Assembly: GCF_002101555.1 (NCBI RefSeq)
Contig: NZ_LQOL01000044.1
Span: forward strand, 1 to 44,027
DNA length: 44,027 bases
Source of the DNA: Mycolicibacterium canariasense
GTDB lineage: Bacteria > Actinomycetota > Actinomycetes > Mycobacteriales > Mycobacteriaceae
Direction: 5' to 3'
Every line of letters begins with the position of its first letter. Position 1 is the stretch's first letter. The translations under genes were made by a program, and so were the position numbers. The notes beneath the pieces are model-generated. The model was not told the DNA's origin. It did no database searches and was given only the letters and a program-made list of their open reading frames with translations. This document shows positions 1-8,109 of the stretch, one piece after another.

Positions 1-131
1 CTCATTTTCGAGAGACCTCGACCTCTATCCCGGCAACGACGCGCCAACCACCTCTACACCCTCATCTGTGAAGAGCCGTCAATGCATCGAACTACAAATT
101 CTGTAGCAAATGCGGGTCGCCGATCGGTGTC

Positions 132-1127
132 GTGCCGTTTCCGGGCGACGACGACGTTCCCGATACGGCGGACGGTAGGGGTAGCCGGCGATCGTTGCTC
201 GTAGGCGGGATCGTGCTCGCGCTTGTTGTCGCGCTCGCATGCGCCGCCGGAGTGACGCTGCTTTTCCGGTCCAATGACGAAGGATCAACAGAGGTGTCGC
301 GAGGTGGGTTCACGACACCTAGTGCGGCTAGCCCGGCGACGCCAGCTGTCTGCTCGGAACCTCCGATCTTGGAGGTGGAATCGTTCGATATGACATCCGC
401 AGGACTCGCGATTGGCACTGCGTTCTTTCCTGGCTGCGCGGGGGTGGAGGTGGAAGCGGGCAACGCGGTACGGGTGACGGTTGCAGACGGGCAGCGCGAC
501 ATCGCGGCCGGAGAATTCGATTTCTCGGCGGCTCCGGTGGCCATGCAGGGCGGTGCGCCCGGTCATCAGACGCTCGTCTTCCCTGCGGGCATGTACTGGA
601 GAACTCCTGACATGGTGGAGGGAGCTCCGACTCTGGTTGCGCACCGTGGGCAGGGCCGAACTGCAGCTGCCGCCGCGCAGCCCGGGGCGACGAGTGTGGT
701 CGCGTTTGCGCCCGCGGCCCCCGAGCATGGCAGCGTGGACGGCGTGGCTGAGGCCGTGCTCAATGAGCTGCGCGACGCGGACTACCCATACGTCCGCAGC
801 GTCATCGCCAACAGCTGGGTGCCACAGATCAGTTCAAAGCGAGCTGGACTGGTCATCAAGGGGCGAACGCTCACAGATGCCGACGTGCTGGCCGATCATC
901 TCGCATTGCGACAGCGCTACAGCGGCGCACGCTTGGTGTACTCGGGTCAGTGGTCGACCTTCAACGCGCCTGACTGGTGGGTCACCGTAGTTGGCCCGTC
1001 ATGGTACTTCGCGGCGGATGCCAATCGTTGGTGCGACTCCGAGGGATTCGACGTCGACGACTGCTTTGCAAAGTTTGTCAGCTCCATGTTCGGGGCTGAA
1101 GAGGGCACCACCGTGTATAGGAAATGA
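132..1127 (+). CDS. Membrane-anchored protein with broken zinc-ribbon N-terminus
   Basis: The GTG at 132 is the first usable in-frame start. After a short acidic stretch comes one hydrophobic segment at about residues 23-46 (rich in V, A, L, G), then a long probably extracytoplasmic region with several cysteines. The C-terminal ~110 residues (from about NSWVPQISSK to the end) look like a conserved globular domain seen in mycobacterial membrane proteins that I cannot name. The codons just upstream of 132, in the same frame (about 90-128), read NYKFCSKCGSPIGV, a typical zinc ribbon, but no standard start precedes them before the in-frame stop at 69-71. An ATG at 82 is one frame off. The native protein therefore probably began with a zinc ribbon that a 1-nt indel has disconnected. 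It is followed 10 bp later by a gene of related design. Function unknown. Confidence 0.65.
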   Translation: MPFPGDDDVPDTADGRGSRRSLLVGGIVLALVVALACAAGVTLLFRSNDEGSTEVSRGGFTTPSAASPATPAVCSEPPILEVESFDMTSAGLAIGTAFFPGCAGVEVEAGNAVRVTVADGQRDIAAGEFDFSAAPVAMQGGAPGHQTLVFPAGMYWRTPDMVEGAPTLVAHRGQGRTAAAAAQPGATSVVAFAPAAPEHGSVDGVAEAVLNELRDADYPYVRSVIANSWVPQISSKRAGLVIKGRTLTDADVLADHLALRQRYSGARLVYSGQWSTFNAPDWWVTVVGPSWYFAADANRWCDSEGFDVDDCFAKFVSSMFGAEEGTTVYRK

Positions 1128-1137
1128 GTGCGAAGTC

Positions 1138-2073
1138 ATGGGATTCTGCGTGTTCTGTGGAACGGCACTGATTGACGAAATGTCTTGCCATTCCTGCGGT
1201 GCCATCAAATCAGGTGAGACGTGGCATGAGGCGGGCCATGACAAGGTTGCTGCGCCGTATGGCGAAACAGGTTGGCGGCCAGACCCGACAGGCCGACACG
1301 AGGGGCGCTATTTTGTTGGTGGTCAGCCCACCGACCTGATACGCGACGGAGGTGCCGAAGCGCTGGATCCAGTTGGCAAGCAGCAGCTGGAGGGTTTTGG
1401 TGGTGAATCCGCCGCAGATGGAACACAATCTCGTACCGTCCGTCGACGCAAGGTTTGGATAGGCATAGCAGCAGCGATCGGAACCGTCGGTGCGGTCGTT
1501 GGAACATATTTCTATCTGCACCGTGATCGTGATAATCCCGAGGACCGATACCTTGCATCTCTGCGCGAGGAAGGCTTCGCGACGGACTTCAACTCTGACG
1601 CCAATGCAGTTGCACACGGCCGGCAGGTCTGCCGAAAGCTGGGCGAGGGTAATCCCCAACAAGGGATGCCGGCGGATCAGATTGCGGTTCAGAGCTTCTG
1701 CCCAGAATTTGCGAAGGGTTTCCACGTTCTTGAGACGGTGACCATCCACGGCACATTTACTCTCAACGACCCTGAGCCGAGTGCTTACTCGCAAGCCATA
1801 GAGGTGGATGGCTCGTCGTGTGCAGGCTCCGGTGGTTACGGTGATGTGGACGCCGGAACCCCAGTAATGGTGAAGAATGGCAAGGGTGAAATCCTCACGA
1901 CCTCATACCTTGAGCAGGGTAGGGGTGGCCGCTACATGTGTACCTTCGGAATCACGTTCGACATAACTGAAGGTGAAGACCGCTACGTTGTGAGCGTCGG
2001 GCGCCGAGGTGAGCTGAGCTACTCGTTCGCCGATCTCAAGGCGGGCGGTGTTGCGATGGTACTGGGCGGTTGA
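1138..2073 (+). CDS. Zinc-ribbon / DUF2510-like / DUF732-like membrane protein
   Basis: About 311 aa, starting at ATG 1138, 10 bp after the upstream stop. The N-terminus FCVFCGTAL...CHSC is a zinc ribbon. Around residues 40-70 GWRPDPTGRHEGRYF resembles the DUF2510 repeat (short W/PDP/RYWDG module common in actinobacteria). A basic RRRK stretch precedes one transmembrane helix near residues 105-125. The outer part (DRYLASLREEGF ... VCRKL ... FCPEF) resembles the DUF732 domain of small secreted mycobacterial proteins, and ends in a beta-rich domain with two cysteines. The protein is likely inserted with the DUF732-like part outside. No enzymatic motif is visible. It forms a pair with the preceding zinc-ribbon gene and is followed by a strong hairpin terminator. 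Confidence 0.75.
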   Translation: MGFCVFCGTALIDEMSCHSCGAIKSGETWHEAGHDKVAAPYGETGWRPDPTGRHEGRYFVGGQPTDLIRDGGAEALDPVGKQQLEGFGGESAADGTQSRTVRRRKVWIGIAAAIGTVGAVVGTYFYLHRDRDNPEDRYLASLREEGFATDFNSDANAVAHGRQVCRKLGEGNPQQGMPADQIAVQSFCPEFAKGFHVLETVTIHGTFTLNDPEPSAYSQAIEVDGSSCAGSGGYGDVDAGTPVMVKNGKGEILTTSYLEQGRGGRYMCTFGITFDITEGEDRYVVSVGRRGELSYSFADLKAGGVAMVLGG

Positions 2074-2093
2074 CTGTTTGCTTGACTCGTGTC

Positions 2094-2142
2094 TGTGCGG
2101 TGTCATCCGCGACTCGCCGTCGTCGGCGGATGACACCGCACA
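2094..2142. terminator. Bidirectional hairpin terminator, 17-bp stem
   Basis: A perfect inverted repeat has arms at 2094-2110 and 2126-2142 (left arm TGTGCGGTGTCATCCGC) and a 15-nt loop. It lies between a plus-strand stop (2073) and a minus-strand stop (2150), so it can serve both convergent genes. There is no U-tract, as is common for mycobacterial terminators. Confidence 0.8.
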
Positions 2143-2149
2143 ACCGCGA

Positions 2150-2890
2150 TCAGACTTGAATCAGCCCACCATCGATGGGTAACTCGGCTCCCGTCATGAA
2201 GCTGCTCTGATCCGACGCCAGGAACAGCACGGCCGACGCGATCTCCTCGGGGCGGCCGAGCCGCTTCATCGGCAGCTGAGATGCCATGCCGTCCAGCAGA
2301 TCCTGCTGTTGGTCGGCCGGTGCGAGGCCGGCGAGCCCGGGCGTCTCGATGGGGCCGGGCACGATGGTGTTGACCCGGATCTTGCGGTCGGCCAGCTCAG
2401 CGGCCCAAGTGCGGCCCAGCGACCGGATGGCCGCCTTGGATGCAGCGTACAAGCCGAATGCGGGTAGGCCTTCCGATGCTGCGGTGGACCCGGCCAGGAT
2501 GATGGACGCACCCTCATTGAGCAGCGGCAGTGCCTTCTGGACGGTGAACACCGTGCCGGCCACGTTGCGGTCGAAGTTGTCTCGGTAGTGCTGGGGCGTC
2601 ACGTCGGCCAGGTTGGCGAAGTCTCCTCCGCCGGCGTTGGCGAAGACGATGTCGAGTCCCTTGCCGTGCTGGGCGATCTCGGCCGCCAGCGCGTCGAGTT
2701 CTTCTGGCTTGCTGATGTCGCTGCGCACACCGTGGGCGCCGATCTTCTCGGCCGCCTCAGTCAGGCGGGTCTGGTCACGGCCGGTGATGAAGACGTAGGC
2801 GCCTTCGTCGGCGAGCCGCTGCGCGGTTGCCAGGCCGATACCTGACGTGCCACCGGTGACCAATGCTGTCTTGCCGTCGAGCTGTCCCAT
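2150..2890 (-). CDS. SDR family oxidoreductase
   Basis: 246-aa classical short-chain dehydrogenase/reductase. Visible hallmarks are the N-terminal cofactor motif TGGTSGIG (residues ~12-19), ITGRD after beta-2 (suggesting NADP(H) preference through the Arg), the NAG motif in FANAGGG, the catalytic Ser in ILAGSTAAS, YAASK (Tyr and Lys of the active site) and the C-terminal IDGG. Full family length. The substrate is not deducible. It is the last gene of a same-strand series (MarR regulator, NTF2-like protein, SDR), and a palindrome resembling the one in front of the NTF2-like gene lies about 50 bp upstream of its start. It is therefore likely controlled by the neighbouring MarR protein. Confidence 0.93.
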   Translation of the reverse strand: MGQLDGKTALVTGGTSGIGLATAQRLADEGAYVFITGRDQTRLTEAAEKIGAHGVRSDISKPEELDALAAEIAQHGKGLDIVFANAGGGDFANLADVTPQHYRDNFDRNVAGTVFTVQKALPLLNEGASIILAGSTAASEGLPAFGLYAASKAAIRSLGRTWAAELADRKIRVNTIVPGPIETPGLAGLAPADQQQDLLDGMASQLPMKRLGRPEEIASAVLFLASDQSSFMTGAELPIDGGLIQV

Positions 2891-2938
2891 GATCCGACTC
2901 CGTTCTGATGTGGTTCTAGTGAGTTCGACGGCTACAAC

Positions 2939-2958
2939 ATAGGTGATGTGTCACCTAT
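2939..2958. promoter_or_regulatory. Putative MarR operator upstream of the SDR gene
   Basis: ATAGGTGATGTGTCACCTAT has two 8-nt arms (ATAGGTGA / TCACCTAT) separated by 4 nt. It lies between the NTF2-like stop (2955, slightly overlapping) and the SDR start (2890). The same half-site TAGGTGA/TCACCTA recurs at 3326-3343, which supports one shared regulator. Confidence 0.7.
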
Positions 2959-3314
2959 TCCGGGGTCAGGATGGTCCACAGTTTCGCAATCCGGCCGTCG
3001 ACGATCTCGGCGACGTCGAAGCCGGAGGCGACGGTGGTGTCGTCGGGGGTGCGCACTTCCCAGGCGAGGTAGCCCAGGCCCCGGGTCTGGCGCACCGGTC
3101 CTGCCTTCACGAAATGCAGACCGGGCAGCTTCTCCTGCAGCTCAGCTGCCTTGGCATTCAGCTCGTCGGGGCCAGTCGCGATGCCCTCGTCATCGACCCA
3201 CTGCACGTCGGCCGCGTAGGTCTGCGCGATGGCGGCGGCGCGGCGCTGCGGGTCGCGTTCGTTGAACACGGCCAGCAGGTTGGCTTCCATCAAGTCGGTG
3301 ATGATGTCGCTCAT
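2955..3314 (-). CDS. NTF2-like (SnoaL-like) family protein
   Basis: 119 aa, the usual size of a single NTF2-like alpha+beta cone domain. It has an N-terminal helix, the AAAIAQTYAADVQWVDDEG segment typical of SnoaL-like folds, and a C-terminal strand pair (DVAEIVDGRIAKLWTI) that matches the family pattern 'hGxIxxxW'. Such proteins are often small isomerase/hydrolase-like enzymes or ligand-binding proteins; no specific substrate can be assigned. It follows the MarR gene and precedes the SDR gene on the same strand, with a perfect 18-bp palindrome just upstream of its start, so the set looks like a small MarR-controlled unit. Confidence 0.85.
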   Translation of the reverse strand: MSDIITDLMEANLLAVFNERDPQRRAAAIAQTYAADVQWVDDEGIATGPDELNAKAAELQEKLPGLHFVKAGPVRQTRGLGYLAWEVRTPDDTTVASGFDVAEIVDGRIAKLWTILTPE

Positions 3315-3325
3315 AACACTCCTTG

Positions 3326-3343
3326 TAGGTGATTAATCACCTA
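3326..3343. promoter_or_regulatory. Perfect 18-bp palindrome, putative MarR operator
   Basis: TAGGTGATTAATCACCTA is fully self-complementary. It sits between the MarR gene stop (3347) and the NTF2-like start (3314). It shares the half-site TAGGTGA with the repeat at 2939-2958. Confidence 0.8.
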
Positions 3344-3346
3344 ATC

Positions 3347-3841
3347 CTAGCCGGGAGCTGGCGGCAGCGAGCTGTTGTGATTGAGGTTGACGTGGATGTG
3401 TTCCAGTGCCGCGGTGAAAGGGCCGAGCAGGTTCTCGGGCAGTGGGTCGAAGAACAGGCTGCGCACCAGGTCGACGTGTCCGGGCGCGGCCTCGATGATC
3501 GCCTGTCGACCGCTCGGGGTGAGCACGACGTTGGTGGTCCGGCCGTCATCGGTGCTGGGCTTGCGTTCGGTGAGGCCGCGTTCGTCCATGCGGCGCAGTT
3601 GATGTGAGAGCCGGCTGCGTTCCCAGCCGATCTGCGCGGCCAGGTCGCTGACGCGCATGCCGTCGTCCGTGGCACCGCTGAGGGCCACCAGGACGTCGTA
3701 ATCCGCCAGCGACAATCCCGAGTCGGCCTGCAGTTGACGGTTTATCTCGTAGTTCATCCGCAACTGGACGCGCATGTACGCGATCCAGGCCCGCTGCTGC
3801 TTTGGGCTCAGCCACCCGCGTTTCGGTGATGTGTCCCGCAC
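3347..3841 (-). CDS. MarR family transcriptional regulator
   Basis: About 164 aa from a GTG at 3841; a GTG at 3856 is an alternative, and longer in-frame extensions look non-coding. The middle shows the MarR winged helix: LSLADYDVLVALSGATDDGMRVSDLAAQIGWERSRLSHQLRRMDERGLTERK, with a wing containing DDGRTTNVVLT followed by the dimerisation helix. MarR proteins are dimeric repressors that usually sense small phenolic or lipophilic ligands. Two near-identical palindromes downstream (3326-3343 and 2939-2958) are placed to control the next two genes. The adjacent mmpL remnant reads in the opposite direction and may once have been a further target. Confidence 0.88.
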   Translation of the reverse strand: MRDTSPKRGWLSPKQQRAWIAYMRVQLRMNYEINRQLQADSGLSLADYDVLVALSGATDDGMRVSDLAAQIGWERSRLSHQLRRMDERGLTERKPSTDDGRTTNVVLTPSGRQAIIEAAPGHVDLVRSLFFDPLPENLLGPFTAALEHIHVNLNHNSSLPPAPG

Positions 3842-4003
3842 TCTTCTTGGCGCCACGGTGTGAGTATGCCGGGCCGATACCCGGTTGCAAACCGACGTTG
3901 GCAAACGAACGAAGCGAGACCGGGCCGACCGGTTGACACCAACAGTTCGCCGAGCTACGTATATTACGCGCGATAGCGCAACTGTAACGCCGACGAGCTC
4001 ACG

Positions 4004-5481
4004 ATGGGCGATGCGGGCCTGATCGGGAGGGTGCTGTCGGTGCCGTTGGTCGTCGGCTGGGTCTTGATCAACGTCGCCACCAATGTGCTCGTCCCACCGC
4101 TGGAGGAGGTGGGTGAGGCGCACACCGTCGGCCTCAGGTCACAGACCGCGCCGGCGATGATCTCGATGAAGCGCATCGGCGCGGACTTCGACACCATGAA
4201 GAAGATGCAGTCGTTCACTGCGCAGATGGCCGATACCACCCATTCCATGGTGCTCAAAACCACCAACATGACGGTGGATATCGCCGAATTACGGGACCAC
4301 ATCGCCGGTTTCGACGACTTCCTGCGCCCATTCGCAACTACTTCTACTGGGAACCGCACTGCTACGACATCCCGGCGTGCTGGTCGATCCGCGCGGTGTT
4401 CGACACACTGGACGGGATCGACACCATGACCGACGACATTCAGCAGCTGCTTCCTGATCTCAAGCACCTCGACACGCTGATGCCACAGATGGTGGCGTTG
4501 TGGCCCACCAGCATCGAGGTCATGGAAAGCATGAAGACCAATATGCAGACCATGTACCAGACCCGGAAGGGCATGCAAGATCAGGGCTCGGCCATGCAGG
4601 ACAACTCCACCGCAATGGGGGAGGCATTCGACAAGTCGCTGAACGACGACACCTTCTATCTGCCGCCGGAAGCGTTCAACAACAACGACTTCAAGCGCGG
4701 GATGGGTAACTTCATCTCGCCCGACGGCAAGTCGGTGCGCTTCATCATCAGCCACGACGGTGATCCGGCCACGCCCGAGGGTATCTCGCGTGTGGACCCG
4801 ATCAAGCAAGCCGCCCGGGAAGCGATCAAGGGCACGCCGCTGGAGGGCTCCAAGATCTTCCTGGCTGGAACGGCGGCCACCTACAAGGACATGCACGACG
4901 GCGCCCAGTACGACCTGATGATCGCCGGAATCGCGGCGGCCTCAATGATTTTCATCATCATGCTGTTGATCACCCGCAGTCTGGTCGCCGCGGCGGTGAT
5001 CGTCGGCACCGTGCTGTTGTCGCTGGGGGCTTCGTTCGGAATGTCAGTCTTGTTGTGGCAGCACATCCTTGGCCTGGAACTGCACTGGATGGTGCTGCCC
5101 ATGGCGGTGATTCTGCTGCTGGCAGTCGGGTCGGACTACAACCTGCTGTTGGTCTCGCGATTCATGGAGGAACTGCACGGCGGGCTGAAGACCGGGATCA
5201 TCCGCGCGATGGCGGGCACCGGTTCGGTGGTCACCTCGGCGGGCCTCGTGTTCGCGGCGACCATGGCCTCGTTCGCGTTCAGCGATCTGAAGGTTATGGC
5301 TCAGGTGGGAACGACGATCGCGCTGGGACTGCTGTTCGACACGCTGGTGGTGCGCTCGTTCATGACGCCGGCGGTGGCAGCGTTGCTGGGCAAGTGGTTC
5401 TGGTGGCCGCAAGTGGTGCGGCCGGCGCATTCGGATCGACGGCTGGCCGCGGCCGGGATCGAGCCGGCTGCAGCTCGGTAG
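4004..5481 (+). pseudogene. mmpL: mmpL pseudogene (RND lipid transporter) with internal deletion and frameshift
   Basis: MmpL proteins are ~950-1000-aa RND-type exporters of cell-envelope lipids or siderophores. Here only ~490 codons remain. The N-terminal first helix and VPPLEEVG segment run to MKRIGADFD (about 4190). The sequence then jumps directly to the late periplasmic coiled-coil part (QMADTTHSM...[12 protein letters not shown]), losing roughly the first transmembrane bundle. At 4328-4330 a 1-nt loss (CGC-CCA-TTC instead of CGC-CCx-ATT-CGC) shifts the frame. The next frame continues correctly with [29 protein letters not shown] and the full C-terminal half, including GTAATYKD, the second membrane bundle and the [11 protein letters not shown] motif (Asp-Tyr proton-relay pair), to the end WFWWPQ. 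Two independent lesions argue for a true pseudogene. No mmpS lies upstream. Confidence 0.88.
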
Positions 5482-5504
5482 GCCGGGGCCGTTCGGCCCC
5501 GGCC
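5481..5504. terminator. GC-rich hairpin terminator
   Basis: A perfect 10-bp stem (GGCCGGGGCC / GGCCCCGGCC) with a GTTC loop starts at the last base of the mmpL remnant stop codon. It lies between convergent genes and may terminate from both sides. There is no U-tract. Confidence 0.75.
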
Positions 5505-5511
5505 ACGTCCG

Positions 5512-5841
5512 CTACGGGCTGGAGCTGATGGTGACGTGCGGGGTCACCTGCGGGATCTGATCCTCGGACAGGCCGATGCAGGCCCCACTGTCGGCGCCGG
5601 TGCACGGGATGCCGTCGATCTCGGGGATGTCAGGGTTGGCTGCGGTGGTGGTGAAGCCTTCGGAGTCGGGGGAGTTCGGCACCAGGAACGGCGTGCACTG
5701 GGTGGTGAACTGGTCCTCTTCTTCCCCGTTGCTGCAGGCCGCTTGGGCGACCGCGGGGTTGATGGTAACCAGGGCGGCCGGAGTGCCGAGCGCGGCCAGG
5801 GCGAAGGCGGCGGCTAGCGCGCGCTTGGTCAGATCGTGCAT
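5512..5841 (-). CDS. Small secreted protein (Ibp1-like)
   Basis: 109 aa. The N-terminus is a clear Sec signal peptide (basic MHDLTKR, then an Ala/Leu-rich core, with likely cleavage after AVAQA near residue 33). The mature part has four cysteines (ACSNG, TQC, IPCTG, GACIG) and the stretch NPDIPEIDGIPCTG followed by ACIGL, which I associate with small mycobacterial exported proteins annotated as intersectin-EH-binding Ibp1. That name comes from memory and is tentative. Probably two disulfides in the cell envelope. It is convergent with the mmpL remnant, separated by a hairpin, and divergent from the DsbA-fold gene. Confidence 0.75.
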   Translation of the reverse strand: MHDLTKRALAAAFALAALGTPAALVTINPAVAQAACSNGEEEDQFTTQCTPFLVPNSPDSEGFTTTAANPDIPEIDGIPCTGADSGACIGLSEDQIPQVTPHVTISSSP

Positions 5842-5945
5842 GGGGGCGGCTCCTCGTTCTTGAATCAGTCGTCAGGATTGTACGGCTGAGTCACAGAAGC
5901 CACACGGGGAACTGACGGGGTTCATGCCGCCTGCATGATGGAGCC

Positions 5946-6578
5946 ATGAAGTTTCGTGTTCTCACCGGCTTGGTCCTGACGTTGCTGATGTTGTTCCCGG
6001 GGGTGGCGTCGGCGGCCGTGGCGACGCCTTCCGGAGACGTCGTGGAGATCGGCGATCCCGACGCGCTGGGGCAGATCGATCTGTACGTGGACCCGCTCTG
6101 CCCGTACAGCGGAAAGATGATCCGCTCGCAGGGCTTGGAGATCGGCAAGCGCATCGAAGACGGGTCGCTGCGGGTGAACCTGCGATTCGTCTCGTTCCTC
6201 GAGAAGTACTCGGCCAGCGGCACTTACGATGCGCGGGCCATCTACGCGACGTTCGTGGTGGCCGGCCAGTCCGGGGCCAGCGACGTGGCATGGCGGTTCG
6301 TGCAACAGATCTTTTCCGCAGAGCGCCAGCCGCACGAGGGTGGGGCGAGCGATCTGTCGAATGACCAGCTGGCCGATGTGGCCGCCTCGGTCGGGGCGCC
6401 GGGCTCGGCGGTCGACCTGATCCGGTTGGGCGTGTTCTTGGGTTACGACCCGCATGCCATTGCCGCGTCCAACCTTGCGGTGTTGCACACGTTCCCCGAG
6501 CCCGGGGTGCCGACGGTGGTTCTCGGCGGCGAACCGCTGGACGGGGAGTCGGACTGGTTGGCGCGGTTGCCGCGGTGA
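5946..6578 (+). CDS. Exported DsbA/thioredoxin-fold protein with CPYS motif
   Basis: 210 aa with an N-terminal signal peptide (MKFRVLTGLVLTLLMLFPG, Ala cleavage region near residue 24). The following DLYVDPLCPYSGKM is the active-site loop position of DsbA-type thioredoxin folds (normally CPYC or CPHC), but the second cysteine is serine. The helical insertion and the cis-Pro region GVPTVVLGG near the C-terminus fit the DsbA family (PF13462-like). With one Cys it cannot act as a simple dithiol oxidase; a mixed-disulfide or isomerase/holdase-like role is possible. Located in the cell envelope. It has its own promoter region, divergent from the small secreted gene. Confidence 0.85.
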   Translation: MKFRVLTGLVLTLLMLFPGVASAAVATPSGDVVEIGDPDALGQIDLYVDPLCPYSGKMIRSQGLEIGKRIEDGSLRVNLRFVSFLEKYSASGTYDARAIYATFVVAGQSGASDVAWRFVQQIFSAERQPHEGGASDLSNDQLADVAASVGAPGSAVDLIRLGVFLGYDPHAIAASNLAVLHTFPEPGVPTVVLGGEPLDGESDWLARLPR

Positions 6579-7146
6579 CGGTGTGCCGGCTGCGGGATGG
6601 TGGTGAGTGCCAGGCTTCGAGCGGCAAACGAGCTGTCGGTGCCCCGTGCAACGATCTGTGGCCTAGGTAGATTCAGTAGCGAGGATGTCGAAGAGACGAC
6701 GCATTAAAGGTTGGGATCTGTGGCGGCGTCCAGGAGCTGCTGCACGCGAACAAAGCCAAATCCGGGAGTTGTTCATTTGCAAGAGCACTCGACGTCCCGG
6801 CGTGCCTGACAATCTCCTTCATTCGGTCGAAAATTGGCTGGTTGGTGAGCGCTGGCGTAGCGAAGTAGATGCTTCGTCGGCCACCCGTACTCCGGCGTGA
6901 GCGCGGTCCTGGACTACTCCGCCCTTCGGCCCCAACCTTATTCTTCCTGGCAGCATGGCTTTCTAAGAGCCTCTCGGACTGTATTCCGCCACTCTAGTTG
7001 GGCATCCGCTCGATTTAGAGTCCTCATAATCGAGTACCGCCTCGTTATCGCTCGGGTTGACGTCGGCCAGGTAGACGTACCGGTCCAGCAGAAGGTCGCC
7101 GACACCGGTATAGATGTCACATGGATTCTCGAAAGTCTAACGAGCT
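6579..7146. other. Intergenic region at left edge of the defence island
   Basis: 568 bp between the DsbA-fold gene and the end of the nuclease gene of the defence operon. Short open frames occur (for example 6685-6900) but show no recognisable domain, conserved motif or convincing start. No tRNA or obvious integrase attachment site was recognised. This is the likely left junction of the acquired island, since genes to the left are mycobacterial and genes to the right are defence-related. Confidence 0.5.
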
Positions 7147-8109
7147 TTACATCTCTCGGACTTCGCTCACAGGACTCCATCGCCAGTTTACCGAGTCACC
7201 GTTCTTGTCCCGCGTTGCAGTGAGCCGCACAAAGCGAACGGTTGAGTCTGTGGCGGCGGTCAACACCGAATCCGGGATGCCACTTACCCATAGGTCGCCG
7301 CCGCTCGTCTGTAGCTGCGCCGCCACCAGCCCGTTCGCGGCGTGCTCCGTATGCGTGAGCCGACCTTCCACGCAGTCGCGGCCTAGCCAAGCAGCAGCGG
7401 CGTCCCAATGCGGTTGACAAATCATGCGCCGTCGGCAAAAGAAGCACGTCTCGGGAACGGGCTTCGCGATCGATCGATCGGCCACGTGAGCTGCTCGCAG
7501 TTCAGCTCGCGCGGCGTCGACGTCGGCCCTGGTTACCTGGACCGGGAGGCGCCCGCGGTTGGCGCTGAAGATTTCTACCCGTGACGGCAGACGACCGTAA
7601 GCGATCTCGACGAGATGCGCGTAGACCCGTAGTTGGAACATGGCCCACTGTGAAACCTCGTCGTTCTCCATCTCCTCTGTCTTGAGGTCGAGCAGCGCAA
7701 CCCTGTCGCCGATGACAACGACGTCAGGCGTGCCCTCAATGCCCAGTGCCGTGTCGACGATTCGCTCTTCGGGGATGACCTGTGAGGTCGCCGACCCTTC
7801 CAAGGCTGCAACCAGCTCGCCCGCCCGGGCGCGGAGTCGCGAGCGGATCATCGTCCAGCGGGGCGGGGCAATGCCGCCTGCGGCCGCGAGCGCGCCATCG
7901 AGGGCGCGGGCCAGCGCGGCCTTCGGGTCGCTCTCGCGGAAGCCTTCGTCCTTGATCCACAACTCGAGCGCATCGTGCGCCAGCGTGCCTGCATTGCGCT
8001 GAGCGGTTGCCGGCCCGTTCCGCGGGCCGCTCGGGCCGCCCGAGGCGGGGCACTGCGTGAGGCGCCACGCGCGGCTCGGCGACAACAGTTCGACGCTTGG
8101 CGTAGTCAC
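7147..8109 (-). CDS. Cas4/AddB-like PD-(D/E)XK nuclease with predicted Fe-S cluster
   Basis: About 320 aa. The chosen GTG start at 8109 overlaps the helicase stop as GTGA; an ATG at 8133 is also possible. Family signs are: Cys in RLTQCPAS near the N-terminus; H of AHDALELW (His of the RecB-family N-motif); the nuclease core GTPDVVVIGDRVALLDLKT with Asp, Asp and Lys; the QLRVYAHLVE motif (QxxxY); and then CFFCRRRMIC. One early Cys plus a late CxxCx5C is the layout of Fe-S-containing Cas4/AddB nucleases. These enzymes cut or resect DNA ends with Mg2+. About 90 residues follow the core and look beta-rich, perhaps an OB-like domain. It is the last gene of a four-gene operon and is translationally coupled to the helicase, so it probably degrades what the helicase unwinds. 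Confidence 0.85.
   Translation of the reverse strand: MTTPSVELLSPSRAWRLTQCPASGGPSGPRNGPATAQRNAGTLAHDALELWIKDEGFRESDPKAALARALDGALAAAGGIAPPRWTMIRSRLRARAGELVAALEGSATSQVIPEERIVDTALGIEGTPDVVVIGDRVALLDLKTEEMENDEVSQWAMFQLRVYAHLVEIAYGRLPSRVEIFSANRGRLPVQVTRADVDAARAELRAAHVADRSIAKPVPETCFFCRRRMICQPHWDAAAAWLGRDCVEGRLTHTEHAANGLVAAQLQTSGGDLWVSGIPDSVLTAATDSTVRFVRLTATRDKNGDSVNWRWSPVSEVREM

Noticed and set aside
1..106. C-terminus of an upstream gene (frame starting at 2, stop 104-106)
   Set aside because: Only ~34 codons are visible and another frame is also open; too little to support a call.
3934..3963. TTGACA...TATATT promoter toward the mmpL remnant
   Set aside because: The spacing between boxes is 21 nt, too long for a standard promoter; not reported as a feature.
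3842..4123. Longer N-terminus of the MarR protein
   Set aside because: Sequence does not resemble MarR and overlaps the mmpL remnant; the GTG at 3841 gives normal family length.
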